64,000 bases of DNA, taken from positions 269,519 through 333,518 of the forward strand of contig NZ_LFVY01000002.1 in the NCBI RefSeq assembly GCF_001050155.1, written 5' to 3'. Shown in pieces: positions 1 through 8,947 of this stretch. The position numbers and the translations under genes were made by a program. The notes beneath the pieces were generated by a model. It worked only from the letters and a program-made list of their open reading frames with translations. It made no database searches and was not told the origin of the DNA. This DNA is from Nitratireductor soli. Its GTDB lineage: Bacteria > Pseudomonadota > Alphaproteobacteria > Rhizobiales > Rhizobiaceae. The first letter of the stretch is position 1; each line of letters begins with the position of its first letter.

Positions 1-768
1 GCCGGGCCTGAGCCGCGCCCCGCGCAGCATCTGCCCGAGCGTGATGAAGCCGTGACGAAAGCCGTCCTCGTCACCGGCGCTCAGCATGATCGCCTTGGCG
101 GTGAAGACGATGCGGTAGGCGCCCTCATGCAAGGCTGGATCGTTGCTGGCCGACACCGCGTGGCCTTCTCCATGGCAAAACAGCGGCTCGTCCCTGGTGA
201 ACAGGCGCGCCGCCAGCGCCCGCACGGCGGAAAACGCCTTCTGGGCGGCGAGCGATGCATCCGCCGCGATGACCAGCGGCAAGGCCGGATCGCGAACGCC
301 GCCGACATCCGCCTGCAGCACCGCGGGAATGACGGCAAGCGGCGCGGCGCCGGCGGGCAGCGCATGCCGTTCGATCTCCTCCCAGCGCGGGGCGCCAGCC
401 TTGTGGTTGCAGGTCATCGGCTCCAGCGCCACCGGTGCGATCGACCCGTCGGCCAGGATCAGGAAGGCGCTTTTCAGCCCATCCGTGTAGTGGCGCAGCA
501 CATGGCTCAGCCGGTCGGCGCGAATGACCCAGCGTTGGCCGGGCATGAGCTGCTCGCCCTTGGGCTGGGCGAAGACATGGTAGTTCGATAACTGCCCTGA
601 CAGCGTCGCCCCCTCGATGCGGCATTCGGGGTGGATGCGAAACAGCGAGGTGGTGGCGAGCCTGGCGCCGCTCAGCGGCGCGGAACCGGCATTTTCCAGC
701 GCCAGTTCGATGATGCCGTCCTGTGCGTTCCAGTCGGAATACAGGCGGCAAGCGTCATTGATGGACAT
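1..768 (-). CDS. Beta-N-acetylhexosaminidase, GH20 (3' part missing at window edge)
   Basis: The first 256 residues of a gene reading off the left edge; no stop is present. The ATG at 768 has AGGAG about 8 nt upstream. The N-terminal ~190 residues look like the accessory domain that precedes GH20 barrels. Residues ~215-256 match the GH20 fold preceding the barrel (YRIVFTAKAIML, then a DGFRHGFITLGQML stretch). GH20 enzymes release terminal GlcNAc from chitooligosaccharides, but the catalytic Asp-Glu pair lies outside the window, so activity cannot be judged. It starts 42 nt after the hybrid kinase on the same strand and is probably co-transcribed with it. With the neighbouring oligosaccharide-type transporter this suggests intracellular trimming of imported chitooligosaccharides. 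Confidence 0.75.
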   Translation of the reverse strand, partial: MSINDACRLYSDWNAQDGIIELALENAGSAPLSGARLATTSLFRIHPECRIEGATLSGQLSNYHVFAQPKGEQLMPGQRWVIRADRLSHVLRHYTDGLKSAFLILADGSIAPVALEPMTCNHKAGAPRWEEIERHALPAGAAPLAVIPAVLQADVGGVRDPALPLVIAADASLAAQKAFSAVRALAARLFTRDEPLFCHGEGHAVSASNDPALHEGAYRIVFTAKAIMLSAGDEDGFRHGFITLGQMLRGARLRPG

Positions 769-810
769 GATGGTGCTCCTCCCGGGAAGAAAATTTCATG
801 AAGTCAGATG

Positions 811-3800
811 TCAGGACGCCGTGTCATGCGGCTGGTCCTGTCGCTGCCTGGGCGCCGCCGTCAGGCGCAGATGCTCGCGCAGCCGGGCGAGATCGGCGGC
901 GAGCCTCGCTGCAATCTGTCCGGTTTCCCCGTCGTCCCCGCCGGCCTGGCCGCGCGCAAGGGCGAATTCCGCCGAACGGATCACGTCGCGCCAGCGCGGA
1001 TTGAGCGGCAGGGTCTCGATCAGCAGATACTTGTCGAGCGTGCGGGTTTGCAGCGACGTCTTGTCGAGGCTGACACGCCAGATGCCGCTTTCCTCGGCGA
1101 ACGCGATGCGGTCCTGGCCGCTCTTGCGTCGCCACAGGTTGAGGCTGCCGGCCATCACCTGAACGATCAGCGCCCGATAGGCGTCGTCCGCTGCCGCCGG
1201 CGGGGCTGCCTCGCCGCGCTCCTCCGGCGCCATGATCGGCAGGGCGCTGTCGATCGCGCCGCGCACCGAGACGAGCAGGCTTTCGGCTTCCAGAGAGGCA
1301 TCGCTCAACACCAGCGCCATGCCGGAGCCTGCCTCAGGCTCCAGTTCGAAGGCGTTGATGCTGAATTCGTGCCCGGCCAGATGCAGTGTGGCGCTGCTTT
1401 CGCCATCGGCACGGCACTGGCCATCGAGCAGCGCGACGATATCGGCAGGCAACAGCGCGGCAAGCGGTGTCGCACGGTCGAGCGGTCTTCCGAAGATCGT
1501 CTCCGCCGCGCGGTTCGCATAGGTGACGACGTTCTTGTCGTTGACACAGACGAGGCCGGCTTCCAGCGCGTCGAGCAGGCGGGCCATGCGCCGCTGCGAA
1601 AGCCGCAGCGCGTCCTCCACCTGGATGCGCCGGTCGACCTCGTCGCGCAAGGCGAGGTTTTCTTCCGCCCGGCTGCGCGCGCGACTGGCCTCGATCAGCG
1701 TCGAGATGCGGGTGAGCAGCTCGTCCTTGACGAACGGCTTGACCACATAGTCGTTGGCACCGGCCTCGAAGCCGGCGATCATGTCGCGCGTGCGGCTGCG
1801 GGCGGTCACCATGATGATCGGCAGGTCGATCAGCGAATGCTGGCGGCGCAGCGCCCGCGCCACCTCCAGCCCGGACAGGTCGTTCATCATCACGTCGAGG
1901 ACGAGGAGGTCGGGCTTGTGCTCGCGCACCGCCTCGATGCCGGCGCGGCCGTTGTCGGCGGTGATCACGCGATAGCCCTGCGGCAGCAGCACGTTGCGCA
2001 GCACCTGCAGGTTGATCGGCTCGTCATCGACCACGACGATGGTCGGCGCGTCCGTGCCGCAATCCGCAGGCGCCGGGGTTTCGAAGGCGTCGAGCGGATT
2101 GATGGTCTGGTGCAGGCCGCCCGGATATTTGCTCCGCGCCTGATCTGCCGCGTCGGCGCCGGCTGCCGGCAGGCGCAGGACGAAGCGCGAACCCTGTCCG
2201 ACTTCGCTCGTGGCCGTCAGCGTGCCGCCGAGCAGGGCGGCGAGGTTGCGGGCGATGGCCAGGCCGAGCCCTGTGCCGCTCTTCTTCTGCGTAATGTCGA
2301 CATTGTCGGCCTGCTCGAGCGGCTGGAAGATGCGCTCCAGGTTGTCGGGCGAGATGCCCCGCCCGGTGTCCTCGACCGCCACCGCCACCGCGTCGCCGTC
2401 CTGCCAGGCCGTGACGTGTATGTGCCCGTCATCGACATATTTGATGGCGTTGCCGATCAGATTGTAGAGGATCTGCTCGAAGCGCACCGGGTCGGCCACC
2501 ACCGGCGGTGTGCCATCGGGAACGTCGACCCGCAGGCTGACGGGCTCGCCCGAAAGCAGCGGTTCGGAAAGCAGCAGCACCTGGCGCACGCCGGTGGCCA
2601 CGTTGACGGCCTGGATGTCGAGCCGCATCCGGCCCTGGCGAATGCGGTAAAGGTCGAGCAGATCGTCCACCAGCCGCGACAGGCGGCGCGCCGAGAAGGT
2701 GATGAGCTGCAGCTGGTTGCGCTGCGCCGGGGCGATGTCGCCCGCCACCCCCGCCGACAGGGTTTCGGCAATGCCGATAATGCCGTTGAGCGGCGTGCGC
2801 AGCTCATGCGAGGTGTTGGCCAGGAACTGGTCCTTCATCCGGTCGGCCTGTTCGAGCGCCACGTTCTTTTCGGCGATCTGGCTGATGTGCTCTTCCAGCT
2901 CGCGGTTCTTCTGGCTGATCAGCTTCACCTGCTCGCGCAGCGCGTCGCGCATGCGCGCCACCGCCTGGGAGAGGCGGGCGAATTCCGTCGGCTGGTCGAA
3001 CTGCGGCAGCCGCATGTCGAGCGCCCCGGCCGCCACCGCTTCCGCCGCGTCGGCGACCGATTTCAGGGGTCGCGTCTGTGAACGTGCCAGAAAAAGCGAG
3101 AGGAGCAGGATCACCGGCAGCGCCAGCGCGCCGACGGTGAGAATGACGCCGCGCAGGCGCGCGCTGGCGGCAAACGCCGTGGCGGCATCCGCATCGACCG
3201 TAAGCAGCCAGTCGGCGTCCGGCAGGGCCAGATGCGTCCAGGCCGACAGCGCCGGCGCACCCAGGAGGCCGGTTTCGAGCATCGTCACGGCGTTTGGCGT
3301 TTCCATCGCTGCGGGAATCGCCGCCCGACTGCCCGGTGGCAGCGCAGCCTTCGCCGATGAGGCGATCACCGCACCGCGAGAGGAAACCAGGCTGAGCGTG
3401 CCGTTGACGCCCTCATGCCCGCCGATCAGGGCGCCGAGTTTTTCCGCCGGCAGGCGCAAAATCGCCGCGCCGCTGGAGCGCTGGTACAGGTTCACGCGGG
3501 CGACGAAGTACGCGGTGAAGCGGCCGGTTCGCGTGTCGCGCGAGAAATCATGGAAGACGATGCCGGTCTCGTCAGGCGCGGCGCGCAATGCAGCCAGTGC
3601 GCGCGCCAGGGTGGAATCCTCCTGCGGCAGGAGGCGGCCGAGATAGTCGTCCTTCAACATCGAGTAGACGATCCGCCCGCGCGCGTTGACAAGATAGACA
3701 TTGTCGAATTCCGAACTCTCGACGAAAGTCCGGTATTCCTCGTGGAACTGGTTGTGCGCATTGGCATAGGCGAGCGCCTCGCGCAGGAAGCGGTCGTAAT

Positions 3801-4179
3801 TCGGCGGGTCGGGATGCTCGAGAGCGCCATCGCCGACGCCGAACAGCCGGCGCAACTGCGCCGCCGCATGCGCCTCGCCCGGCGCCATCTGGCCCATCGC
3901 ATAGCTGAAACCGTAGAAATCGCCGATCGAATAACGGGCGATGTTGGTCTGGGCGAGGCTTTCCGCCTGGCGTCGGGCAAAGGAGATGTACTGCGTCACC
4001 TCGCTCTTCTTGGCGTCGCGCGCGAACGCGATCTTCTCGAACGTCTCCCGCGCGATATTGGCATTAACCAGTGAGAAGAACGCAACAGCGCTGATCGCCA
4101 GCGGTATGATCGATACCACCAGCAAAACCGTCAGAAGCCGCGCCTGAAAACCGGCCGGCACCACGCTGCGCCAATGCAT
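811..4179 (-). CDS. ChiS-like hybrid sensor histidine kinase with C-terminal putative DNA-binding domain
   Basis: 1122 aa from the ATG at 4179, which has GGGAGG just upstream; a longer reading from 4251 lacks such a site. Order: TM1 ~15-38, large periplasmic sensor ~39-342, TM2 ~343-365, HAMP ~366-418, coiled coil, HisKA with His458 in TSHELRTP, HATPase_c ~566-671 (NLIGNAIKY, DTGRGIS, GTGLGLA), receiver with Asp762 and Lys814, a PAS-like segment ~860-970, and a conserved tail ~999-1074 (FAEESGIWRV, TLPLNPRWRDVIRSAEF). Length, order and tail resemble Vibrio ChiS, a membrane hybrid kinase that binds DNA directly through its C-terminus; this comparison is from memory. It is divergent from a CBP-like binding protein, as expected if that protein gates the sensor. 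Kinase assignment is certain; the ChiS-type role is inference. Confidence 0.85.
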   Translation of the reverse strand: MHWRSVVPAGFQARLLTVLLVVSIIPLAISAVAFFSLVNANIARETFEKIAFARDAKKSEVTQYISFARRQAESLAQTNIARYSIGDFYGFSYAMGQMAPGEAHAAAQLRRLFGVGDGALEHPDPPNYDRFLREALAYANAHNQFHEEYRTFVESSEFDNVYLVNARGRIVYSMLKDDYLGRLLPQEDSTLARALAALRAAPDETGIVFHDFSRDTRTGRFTAYFVARVNLYQRSSGAAILRLPAEKLGALIGGHEGVNGTLSLVSSRGAVIASSAKAALPPGSRAAIPAAMETPNAVTMLETGLLGAPALSAWTHLALPDADWLLTVDADAATAFAASARLRGVILTVGALALPVILLLSLFLARSQTRPLKSVADAAEAVAAGALDMRLPQFDQPTEFARLSQAVARMRDALREQVKLISQKNRELEEHISQIAEKNVALEQADRMKDQFLANTSHELRTPLNGIIGIAETLSAGVAGDIAPAQRNQLQLITFSARRLSRLVDDLLDLYRIRQGRMRLDIQAVNVATGVRQVLLLSEPLLSGEPVSLRVDVPDGTPPVVADPVRFEQILYNLIGNAIKYVDDGHIHVTAWQDGDAVAVAVEDTGRGISPDNLERIFQPLEQADNVDITQKKSGTGLGLAIARNLAALLGGTLTATSEVGQGSRFVLRLPAAGADAADQARSKYPGGLHQTINPLDAFETPAPADCGTDAPTIVVVDDEPINLQVLRNVLLPQGYRVITADNGRAGIEAVREHKPDLLVLDVMMNDLSGLEVARALRRQHSLIDLPIIMVTARSRTRDMIAGFEAGANDYVVKPFVKDELLTRISTLIEASRARSRAEENLALRDEVDRRIQVEDALRLSQRRMARLLDALEAGLVCVNDKNVVTYANRAAETIFGRPLDRATPLAALLPADIVALLDGQCRADGESSATLHLAGHEFSINAFELEPEAGSGMALVLSDASLEAESLLVSVRGAIDSALPIMAPEERGEAAPPAAADDAYRALIVQVMAGSLNLWRRKSGQDRIAFAEESGIWRVSLDKTSLQTRTLDKYLLIETLPLNPRWRDVIRSAEFALARGQAGGDDGETGQIAARLAADLARLREHLRLTAAPRQRQDQPHDTAS

Positions 4180-4235
4180 GAACCCTCCCGGATCGGCAAG
4201 AAAGTGCCGATCAATGAGGGCCAAGCTAGCGAAAC

Positions 4236-4307
4236 GGCGAAGTTTCGCCAAGACCGCGCGCCGCCGGATTTGGCGAATGCGACGAAACTGACGAAATTTA
4301 CGAAATA
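4236..4307. promoter_or_regulatory. CGAA-phased repeat array and palindrome in divergent promoter region
   Basis: The 260-bp gap between the divergent kinase and binding-protein genes contains a 6-2-6 palindrome GGCGAA-gt-TTCGCC (4236-4249). It also has four consecutive 9-bp units at 4272-4307, each with CGAA at the same phase: ggCGAAtgc, gaCGAAact, gaCGAAatt, taCGAAata. Iterated short sites between divergent genes are typical of regulator binding. Which protein binds is unknown; the kinase's own C-terminal domain is a candidate. I could not place a convincing -35/-10 pair. Confidence 0.4.
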
Positions 4308-4439
4308 GACGGTGGCATTAAACTGGTCTGTTCCGCCACACTGGTTCCGTTGTTCGAACGCAGACCCGTTCGGCGGGTGAGGGAGGCGCGGGGCAGCGCG
4401 GCGGCGGACGATCCGCCTGATTTCCTGAGGGAGGAAGCA

Positions 4440-6098
4440 ATGAAACATTTCTTGACGGCCGGTCTGATCCTGGCTGCCGGCGTCGTGCAGGCGCCATCGG
4501 CGAACGCCGAATCCGTGCTGACGGCGCTGCCGGTGCAGCGCACCGCGTGGATCGAGAACTACAACCCGTTCAACCAGTCGACCAGGCTGCCGTCGGTCAA
4601 TGATTTCATCTACGAGCCGCTGATCGTCTTCAACACGCTGAAGGGCGGCGAGCCGAACTATCGTCTGGCCACGGCCTATGAATACGCCGACGATCTGAAG
4701 AGCCTCACCGTCACCCTGCGCGACGGCGTCACCTGGTCCGATGGCGAGCCCTTCACCACGGGCGACATCGCCTTCAGCCTCGACCTGGTGAAGAAGAACA
4801 AGGCACTCGACATCTACGGTCTCGACAAGATCGTCGATTCGGCCGAAATGGTCGACGACAAGACCATCCGCTTCAACCTGTTCGAGGCGAATTCGGGAGC
4901 GATCTACCAGATCGTCCGGCTTGCCGTGGTGCCGGAGCATGTCTGGGCGAGCGTCGAGGATCCGGTGACCTTCACCAATCCGAATCCTGTCGGCACCGGC
5001 CCGCTGACCGACATTCGCCGCTTCACGCCGCAGGAATACATCCAGTGCCGCAATGAGAAATACTGGGACGCCGAGACGCTGAAGGTCGATTGCATGCGCT
5101 TCCCGCAGATCGCCACCAACGACCAGGCGCTGGCGGCTGCCGCGCGCGGTGAACTGGACTGGATGGGTTCGTTCCTGCCCGACATCGAGAAGACCTTCGT
5201 CGCCCAGGACCCCGAGCATCACAAATACTGGTTCCCGGCCGGTTCGCTCGTTGCTTTCAACATGAACATGGAGGCGAAGAACGAGGGCAATCGCGAGGCC
5301 TTCGCCGATCTCGATTTCCGCCGCGCGGTTTCCATGTCCCTCGACCGCGAGGCGATGGTCGACATCGCCGGCTACGGCTACCCGACCATCAACCAGTACC
5401 CCTCGGGTCTCGGCCAGGCTTTCCATTCGTGGAACAACCCCGAGGTCGACGCCGAGTTCGGCAAATACACGCGCTACGACGTCGAAGGCGCCAAGGCGCT
5501 GCTCGCCGAGGCCGGCTACAAGGACAGCGACGGCGACGGCCACATCGAGAGCCCGAGCGGCAAGAAGATCGCCTTCAGCATCATCGTGCCGAATGGCTGG
5601 ACCGACTGGATCAACACGGTGCAGCTCGCCGTCGAGGGCCTGACGGCGATCGGCGTCGAGGCGCAGGTGGCCACGCCCGAGCAGGCGGTGTGGTCGGAAA
5701 GCCTGATCAACGGCGACTACGACATGGCGATGAACGCCTATTTCACCGGGATCACGCCGCAATACCACATGGATCTCGGCCTGCATTCGCGCAATCAGGG
5801 CAAGACGCGTTTCGGCGCCACACGCTATTACAACGACAAGCTCGACGCGCTTCTCGACGGTTTCTTCAAGACCGCCGATGCCGACGAGCAGCGGCAGATC
5901 ATGAACGACATCCAGATGGAGATCGGCCGCGACATGCCTTACGTCGCGGTGTTCAACAACCCGCTCTGGTACCAGTACAACACCAAGCGCTTCACCGGTT
6001 TCTTCAGCGCCGATAACCCGGTCGCCAAGCCCGTCGTGCATGACGAGACGCCCGAGCGCCTCCTGCATCTGCTCTCCCTGCGGCCCGTCGAAGACTGA
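4440..6098 (+). CDS. Family 5 ABC solute-binding protein, chitin-oligosaccharide-binding-protein-like
   Basis: 552 aa. The ATG at 4440 follows GAGGGAGGAAGCA. Residues 1-23 form a signal peptide ending SANA. The body is a full-length SBP_bac_5 (peptide/oligosaccharide) periplasmic protein. Several short segments match what I recall of Vibrio CBP: DFIYEPL near the N-terminus, a YIQC...YWDA...VDC stretch, PQIATND, PNGWTDW, YQYNTKRFTGF and PERLLHLLSL near the end. Two Cys in the YIQC...VDC segment could form a disulfide. In Vibrio, CBP binds (GlcNAc)n and also restrains ChiS. It is first in a transporter operon and is separated from the permease by a hairpin that may raise its relative expression. 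Sugar specificity is inferred. Confidence 0.85.
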   Translation: MKHFLTAGLILAAGVVQAPSANAESVLTALPVQRTAWIENYNPFNQSTRLPSVNDFIYEPLIVFNTLKGGEPNYRLATAYEYADDLKSLTVTLRDGVTWSDGEPFTTGDIAFSLDLVKKNKALDIYGLDKIVDSAEMVDDKTIRFNLFEANSGAIYQIVRLAVVPEHVWASVEDPVTFTNPNPVGTGPLTDIRRFTPQEYIQCRNEKYWDAETLKVDCMRFPQIATNDQALAAAARGELDWMGSFLPDIEKTFVAQDPEHHKYWFPAGSLVAFNMNMEAKNEGNREAFADLDFRRAVSMSLDREAMVDIAGYGYPTINQYPSGLGQAFHSWNNPEVDAEFGKYTRYDVEGAKALLAEAGYKDSDGDGHIESPSGKKIAFSIIVPNGWTDWINTVQLAVEGLTAIGVEAQVATPEQAVWSESLINGDYDMAMNAYFTGITPQYHMDLGLHSRNQGKTRFGATRYYNDKLDALLDGFFKTADADEQRQIMNDIQMEIGRDMPYVAVFNNPLWYQYNTKRFTGFFSADNPVAKPVVHDETPERLLHLLSLRPVED

Positions 6099-6128
6099 AC
6101 CATTCGGTTTTCAAGGCTGCATCCTCCC

Positions 6129-6154
6129 CCTCCTCCCCGTCCGCGGGGAGGAGG
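6129..6154 (+). terminator. GC-rich hairpin between binding-protein and permease genes
   Basis: A perfect 11-bp stem, CCTCCTCCCCG (6129-6139) with CGGGGAGGAGG (6144-6154), closed by a TCCG loop. No U-tract follows. It lies 30 nt after the binding-protein stop and about 108 nt before the permease start. Such hairpins in ABC operons commonly protect or attenuate mRNA so that binding protein exceeds permease. The same motif also resembles widespread rhizobial palindromes, so it may simply be a repeat. Confidence 0.5.
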
Positions 6155-6261
6155 TCTTCGGGAAGGTTCGGAGCAAGACGACACGTTTGCTGAAGTGCGA
6201 ACACAAGAAGGCGCCGGCAAGGCTGAAGCCTTGGAAACGGCGCGGTAGATAAGGGGACCCG

Positions 6262-7239
6262 ATGCGCTTCGTTCTGCGCCGGCTGGCGTTCTATCTGGTT
6301 GCCTTCCTGGTGGCGGCGACCTTCAATTTCCTGATCCCGCGACTCATGCCCGGCAACCCGGCCGACATCATGCTGGCGCAGGCCCAGGGCACCATTCCGC
6401 CCGAAGCGCGCGAGGCGCTGATGGAAACTTTCGGCTTCATCAACGAACCGCTCCACCTGCAATATCTGAAGTATCTCGCCTCCATCTTCACCTGGGATTT
6501 CGGCCTCTCGGTCAAATACTATCCGACCCCGGTGATCGATCTCCTGACCCGGGCGCTGCCATGGACGGTGTTCCTGACCGGCACGGCGACATTGCTTGCC
6601 TATTCGCTCGGAACGCTGTTCGGCATCCGCGCCGCCTGGCGTCGCGGCGGCCGTTTCGACAGTCTCGTTTCGCCCTTCGCGCTTGCGCTGCAGTCGATCC
6701 CCGCCGTGGTGGTGGCGCTGACGGCGCTGTTCGTGTTCGCCGTCTCGCTCAACTGGCTGCCCACCGGCTATGCCTACGACCCGGCGCTGGAGCCGGGGCT
6801 CGATGGCGCGTTTCTCTCCTCCACCCTGCTCCACGCCTTGATGCCGGTCCTGTCGCTCGGTCTCGTGCTGGTCGGCGGCTATCTCGTCACCATGCGCAAC
6901 AACATGATCGGCCAGCTCGGCGAGGACTATGTGCATCTGGCCGAGGCCAAGGGCCTGTCGGATGCGCGCGTGCGCTACAACTATGCCGCCCGCAACGCGC
7001 TGCTGCCCTCCATCACCGCCTTCGCCATCAGCCTCGGCTCGGTGTTCGGCGGGTCGCTGATCACGGAAGTGGTGTTCAACTATCCGGGCCTCGGCAATCT
7101 GCTCTACACCGGCGTGATCGCCCGCGACTTCCCGCTGATCCAGGGGCAGCTTCTGATCATGACGCTGGCCATGCTGGTGGCCAATTTCGCCGTCGATCTC
7201 GCCTATGTGGCGCTCGACCCGCGCCTGCGGAGGGCCTGA
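6262..7239 (+). CDS. ABC transporter permease, DppB/OppB type
   Basis: 325 aa inner-membrane permease of the peptide/oligosaccharide (BPD_transp_1) family. The N-terminal segment MRFVLRRLAFYLVAFLVAAT with the LIPRLMPGNPAD motif is typical of DppB-like subunits. The EAKGLSDARVRYNYAARNAL segment (~residues 231-250) is the EAA loop that docks on the ATPase. About six TM helices are apparent. The ATG is preceded by AAGGGG. The stop TGA overlaps the ATG of the next permease (ATGA), so the two are translationally coupled. Confidence 0.93.
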   Translation: MRFVLRRLAFYLVAFLVAATFNFLIPRLMPGNPADIMLAQAQGTIPPEAREALMETFGFINEPLHLQYLKYLASIFTWDFGLSVKYYPTPVIDLLTRALPWTVFLTGTATLLAYSLGTLFGIRAAWRRGGRFDSLVSPFALALQSIPAVVVALTALFVFAVSLNWLPTGYAYDPALEPGLDGAFLSSTLLHALMPVLSLGLVLVGGYLVTMRNNMIGQLGEDYVHLAEAKGLSDARVRYNYAARNALLPSITAFAISLGSVFGGSLITEVVFNYPGLGNLLYTGVIARDFPLIQGQLLIMTLAMLVANFAVDLAYVALDPRLRRA

Positions 7240-8147
7240 TGCTCGGCCTCCTCAAGATTTTCCTGCGCAACCGCAAGGCCGCCGCCGGCCTGCTCATCGT
7301 CCTGTTCTATGTCACCGTGGCGCTGGCCGCCCCCATCATCACCAGCCATGATCCCAACAAGCGCGTCAGCCGCCCGCACCAGCCGCCGGGCGTCGAATAT
7401 GTTATGGGCACGACGCGCATGGGACGCGACGTCTATACCCAGCTCGTCTGGGGCACGCGCACCTCGCTGATGGTCGGCATCCTGGCAGGCCTGATCGTCA
7501 CGCTGATCGGTACCGTGGTCGGGCTGACCGCCGCCTATTACGGCGGGGCGACGGACGAGGCGCTGAACTTCGCCACCAATGTCGTGCTGGTGCTGCCGCA
7601 GCTGCCGCTACTGCTGGTGCTGGCTGCCTTTCTCGGTCAGGTCGGGCCGCTGGCCATCGCCGTCATCATCGGGCTCACCTCCTGGGCCTGGGGCGCGCGC
7701 GTCACCCGCGCCCAGGCGATGACCTTGAAGAACCGCGAGTTCATCCAGGCTTCGCAGCTCATCGGCGAACCGGTCTGGCGCATGATCCTGGTCGAGATGC
7801 TGCCCAACCTCCTGTCGATCATCGGCTTCAACTTCATCGGCAGCGTCATCTTCACCATCATCACCCAGGCGACGCTGGAGTTCCTGGGCCTCGGCGACCC
7901 GTTGTCGGTCTCCTGGGGCACCATGCTCTACAACGCCAAGAACGCCTCGGCGATCACCGTCGGGGCCTGGTGGGAAATGGTCGCGCCGTGCGCGGCGATC
8001 GTGCTGATCGGCGTCGGCTTGTCGCTGCTCAATTTCGGCGTCGACGAGATTTCCAATCCGCGCCTGCGCACGCTGGGCGCCATCGGCAAGGCGATGAAGC
8101 TGCAGAAGAAGCTCGACCGCGAGCGGCTGCTGGAGACAGAGGCATGA
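7239..8147 (+). CDS. ABC transporter permease, DppC/OppC type
   Basis: 302 aa partner permease. It has an N-terminal TM (~18-38), a periplasmic stretch with the GTTRMGRDVYTQLVWGTRTSL signature of OppC-type subunits, and a C-terminal BPD_transp_1 domain with about five more helices. An EAA-like cytoplasmic loop occurs around MTLKNREFIQASQLIG. The start overlaps the DppB-like stop, and its own stop overlaps the start of the following ATPase gene. It forms the membrane channel with the upstream subunit. Confidence 0.93.
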   Translation: MLGLLKIFLRNRKAAAGLLIVLFYVTVALAAPIITSHDPNKRVSRPHQPPGVEYVMGTTRMGRDVYTQLVWGTRTSLMVGILAGLIVTLIGTVVGLTAAYYGGATDEALNFATNVVLVLPQLPLLLVLAAFLGQVGPLAIAVIIGLTSWAWGARVTRAQAMTLKNREFIQASQLIGEPVWRMILVEMLPNLLSIIGFNFIGSVIFTIITQATLEFLGLGDPLSVSWGTMLYNAKNASAITVGAWWEMVAPCAAIVLIGVGLSLLNFGVDEISNPRLRTLGAIGKAMKLQKKLDRERLLETEA

Positions 8148-8947
8148 GCGCGGCGAAATCCCTCCTGTCGGTGCAGAATCTCTGCGTCGATTATCTGACG
8201 CCGGCCGGCAGCTTCCGCGCCGTGCGCAACGTCTCGCTCGACATCGGCCACAACGAGATCATGGGGCTGGCCGGCGAAAGCGGCTGCGGCAAGAGCACCA
8301 TCGCCTTCTCCCTCATGCGGCTGCATCGGCCGCCGGCCTTCATCAGCGACGGAAAAATCCTGTTCGACGGCGAGGACATTCTGGCCTTTCCGCGCCGCAA
8401 GCTCGAAGCCTGGCGCTGGAGCGGCGCGTCGATGGTGTTCCAGAGCGCCATGAATTCGCTCAACCCGGTGCTGACCGTGTTCGAGCAGTTCCGCGACATG
8501 CTGGCCCGCCATGAGAAGACGGGCCGCGAGGCGGCGCGTGCCAAGGCGGCGGAGATGATGGCCATGGTCGGCCTGCCCGCCGACCGGCTCGACGCCTTCC
8601 CGCATCAGCTTTCCGGCGGCATGCGCCAGCGCGTCGTGCTGGCCATGGCGTTGACCTTGCGGCCGCGCCTGGTCATCATGGACGAACCGACGACTGCGCT
8701 GGACGTGGTGGTGCAGCGCGAGATCCTGCAGGAGATCGTCGCGCTGCGCGGGAGGCTCGGCTTCTCGGTGCTGTTCATCACCCATGATCTGGCGCTGATG
8801 GCGCAGTTTGCCGACCGCATTGCCATCATGCTGGAAGGGCGCATCGTCGAGGAAGGCGCGGCGGAAAACCTCGTCGCCTTTCCGCGCCACGATTATACGC
8901 GCAAGCTGTGGGCCGCCATGCCGCGCATCGGAGGAACCGCCGCATGA
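8144..8947 (+). CDS. ABC transporter ATP-binding protein, DppD type
   Basis: 267 aa. Walker A GESGCGKST (~40-48), signature LSGGMRQR (~154-161), Walker B LVIMDEPTTALDV and switch His in FITHDLA are all present. The start ATG overlaps the preceding stop (ATGA). The usual DppD/OppD C-terminal extension with an Fe-S cysteine motif is absent; the protein ends soon after the nucleotide-binding domain, which is short for DppD (~330 aa). It pairs with the next ATPase to energise import. Confidence 0.92.
   Translation: MSAAKSLLSVQNLCVDYLTPAGSFRAVRNVSLDIGHNEIMGLAGESGCGKSTIAFSLMRLHRPPAFISDGKILFDGEDILAFPRRKLEAWRWSGASMVFQSAMNSLNPVLTVFEQFRDMLARHEKTGREAARAKAAEMMAMVGLPADRLDAFPHQLSGGMRQRVVLAMALTLRPRLVIMDEPTTALDVVVQREILQEIVALRGRLGFSVLFITHDLALMAQFADRIAIMLEGRIVEEGAAENLVAFPRHDYTRKLWAAMPRIGGTAA

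Noticed and set aside
808..3081. 757-codon open frame on the plus strand opposite the hybrid kinase
   Set aside because: It is an antisense shadow in GC-rich DNA; the kinase on the minus strand has complete recognisable domains and a ribosome-binding site.
4131..6068. 645-codon open frame on the minus strand opposite the binding-protein gene
   Set aside because: Antisense shadow; the plus-strand protein has a signal peptide and full family similarity.
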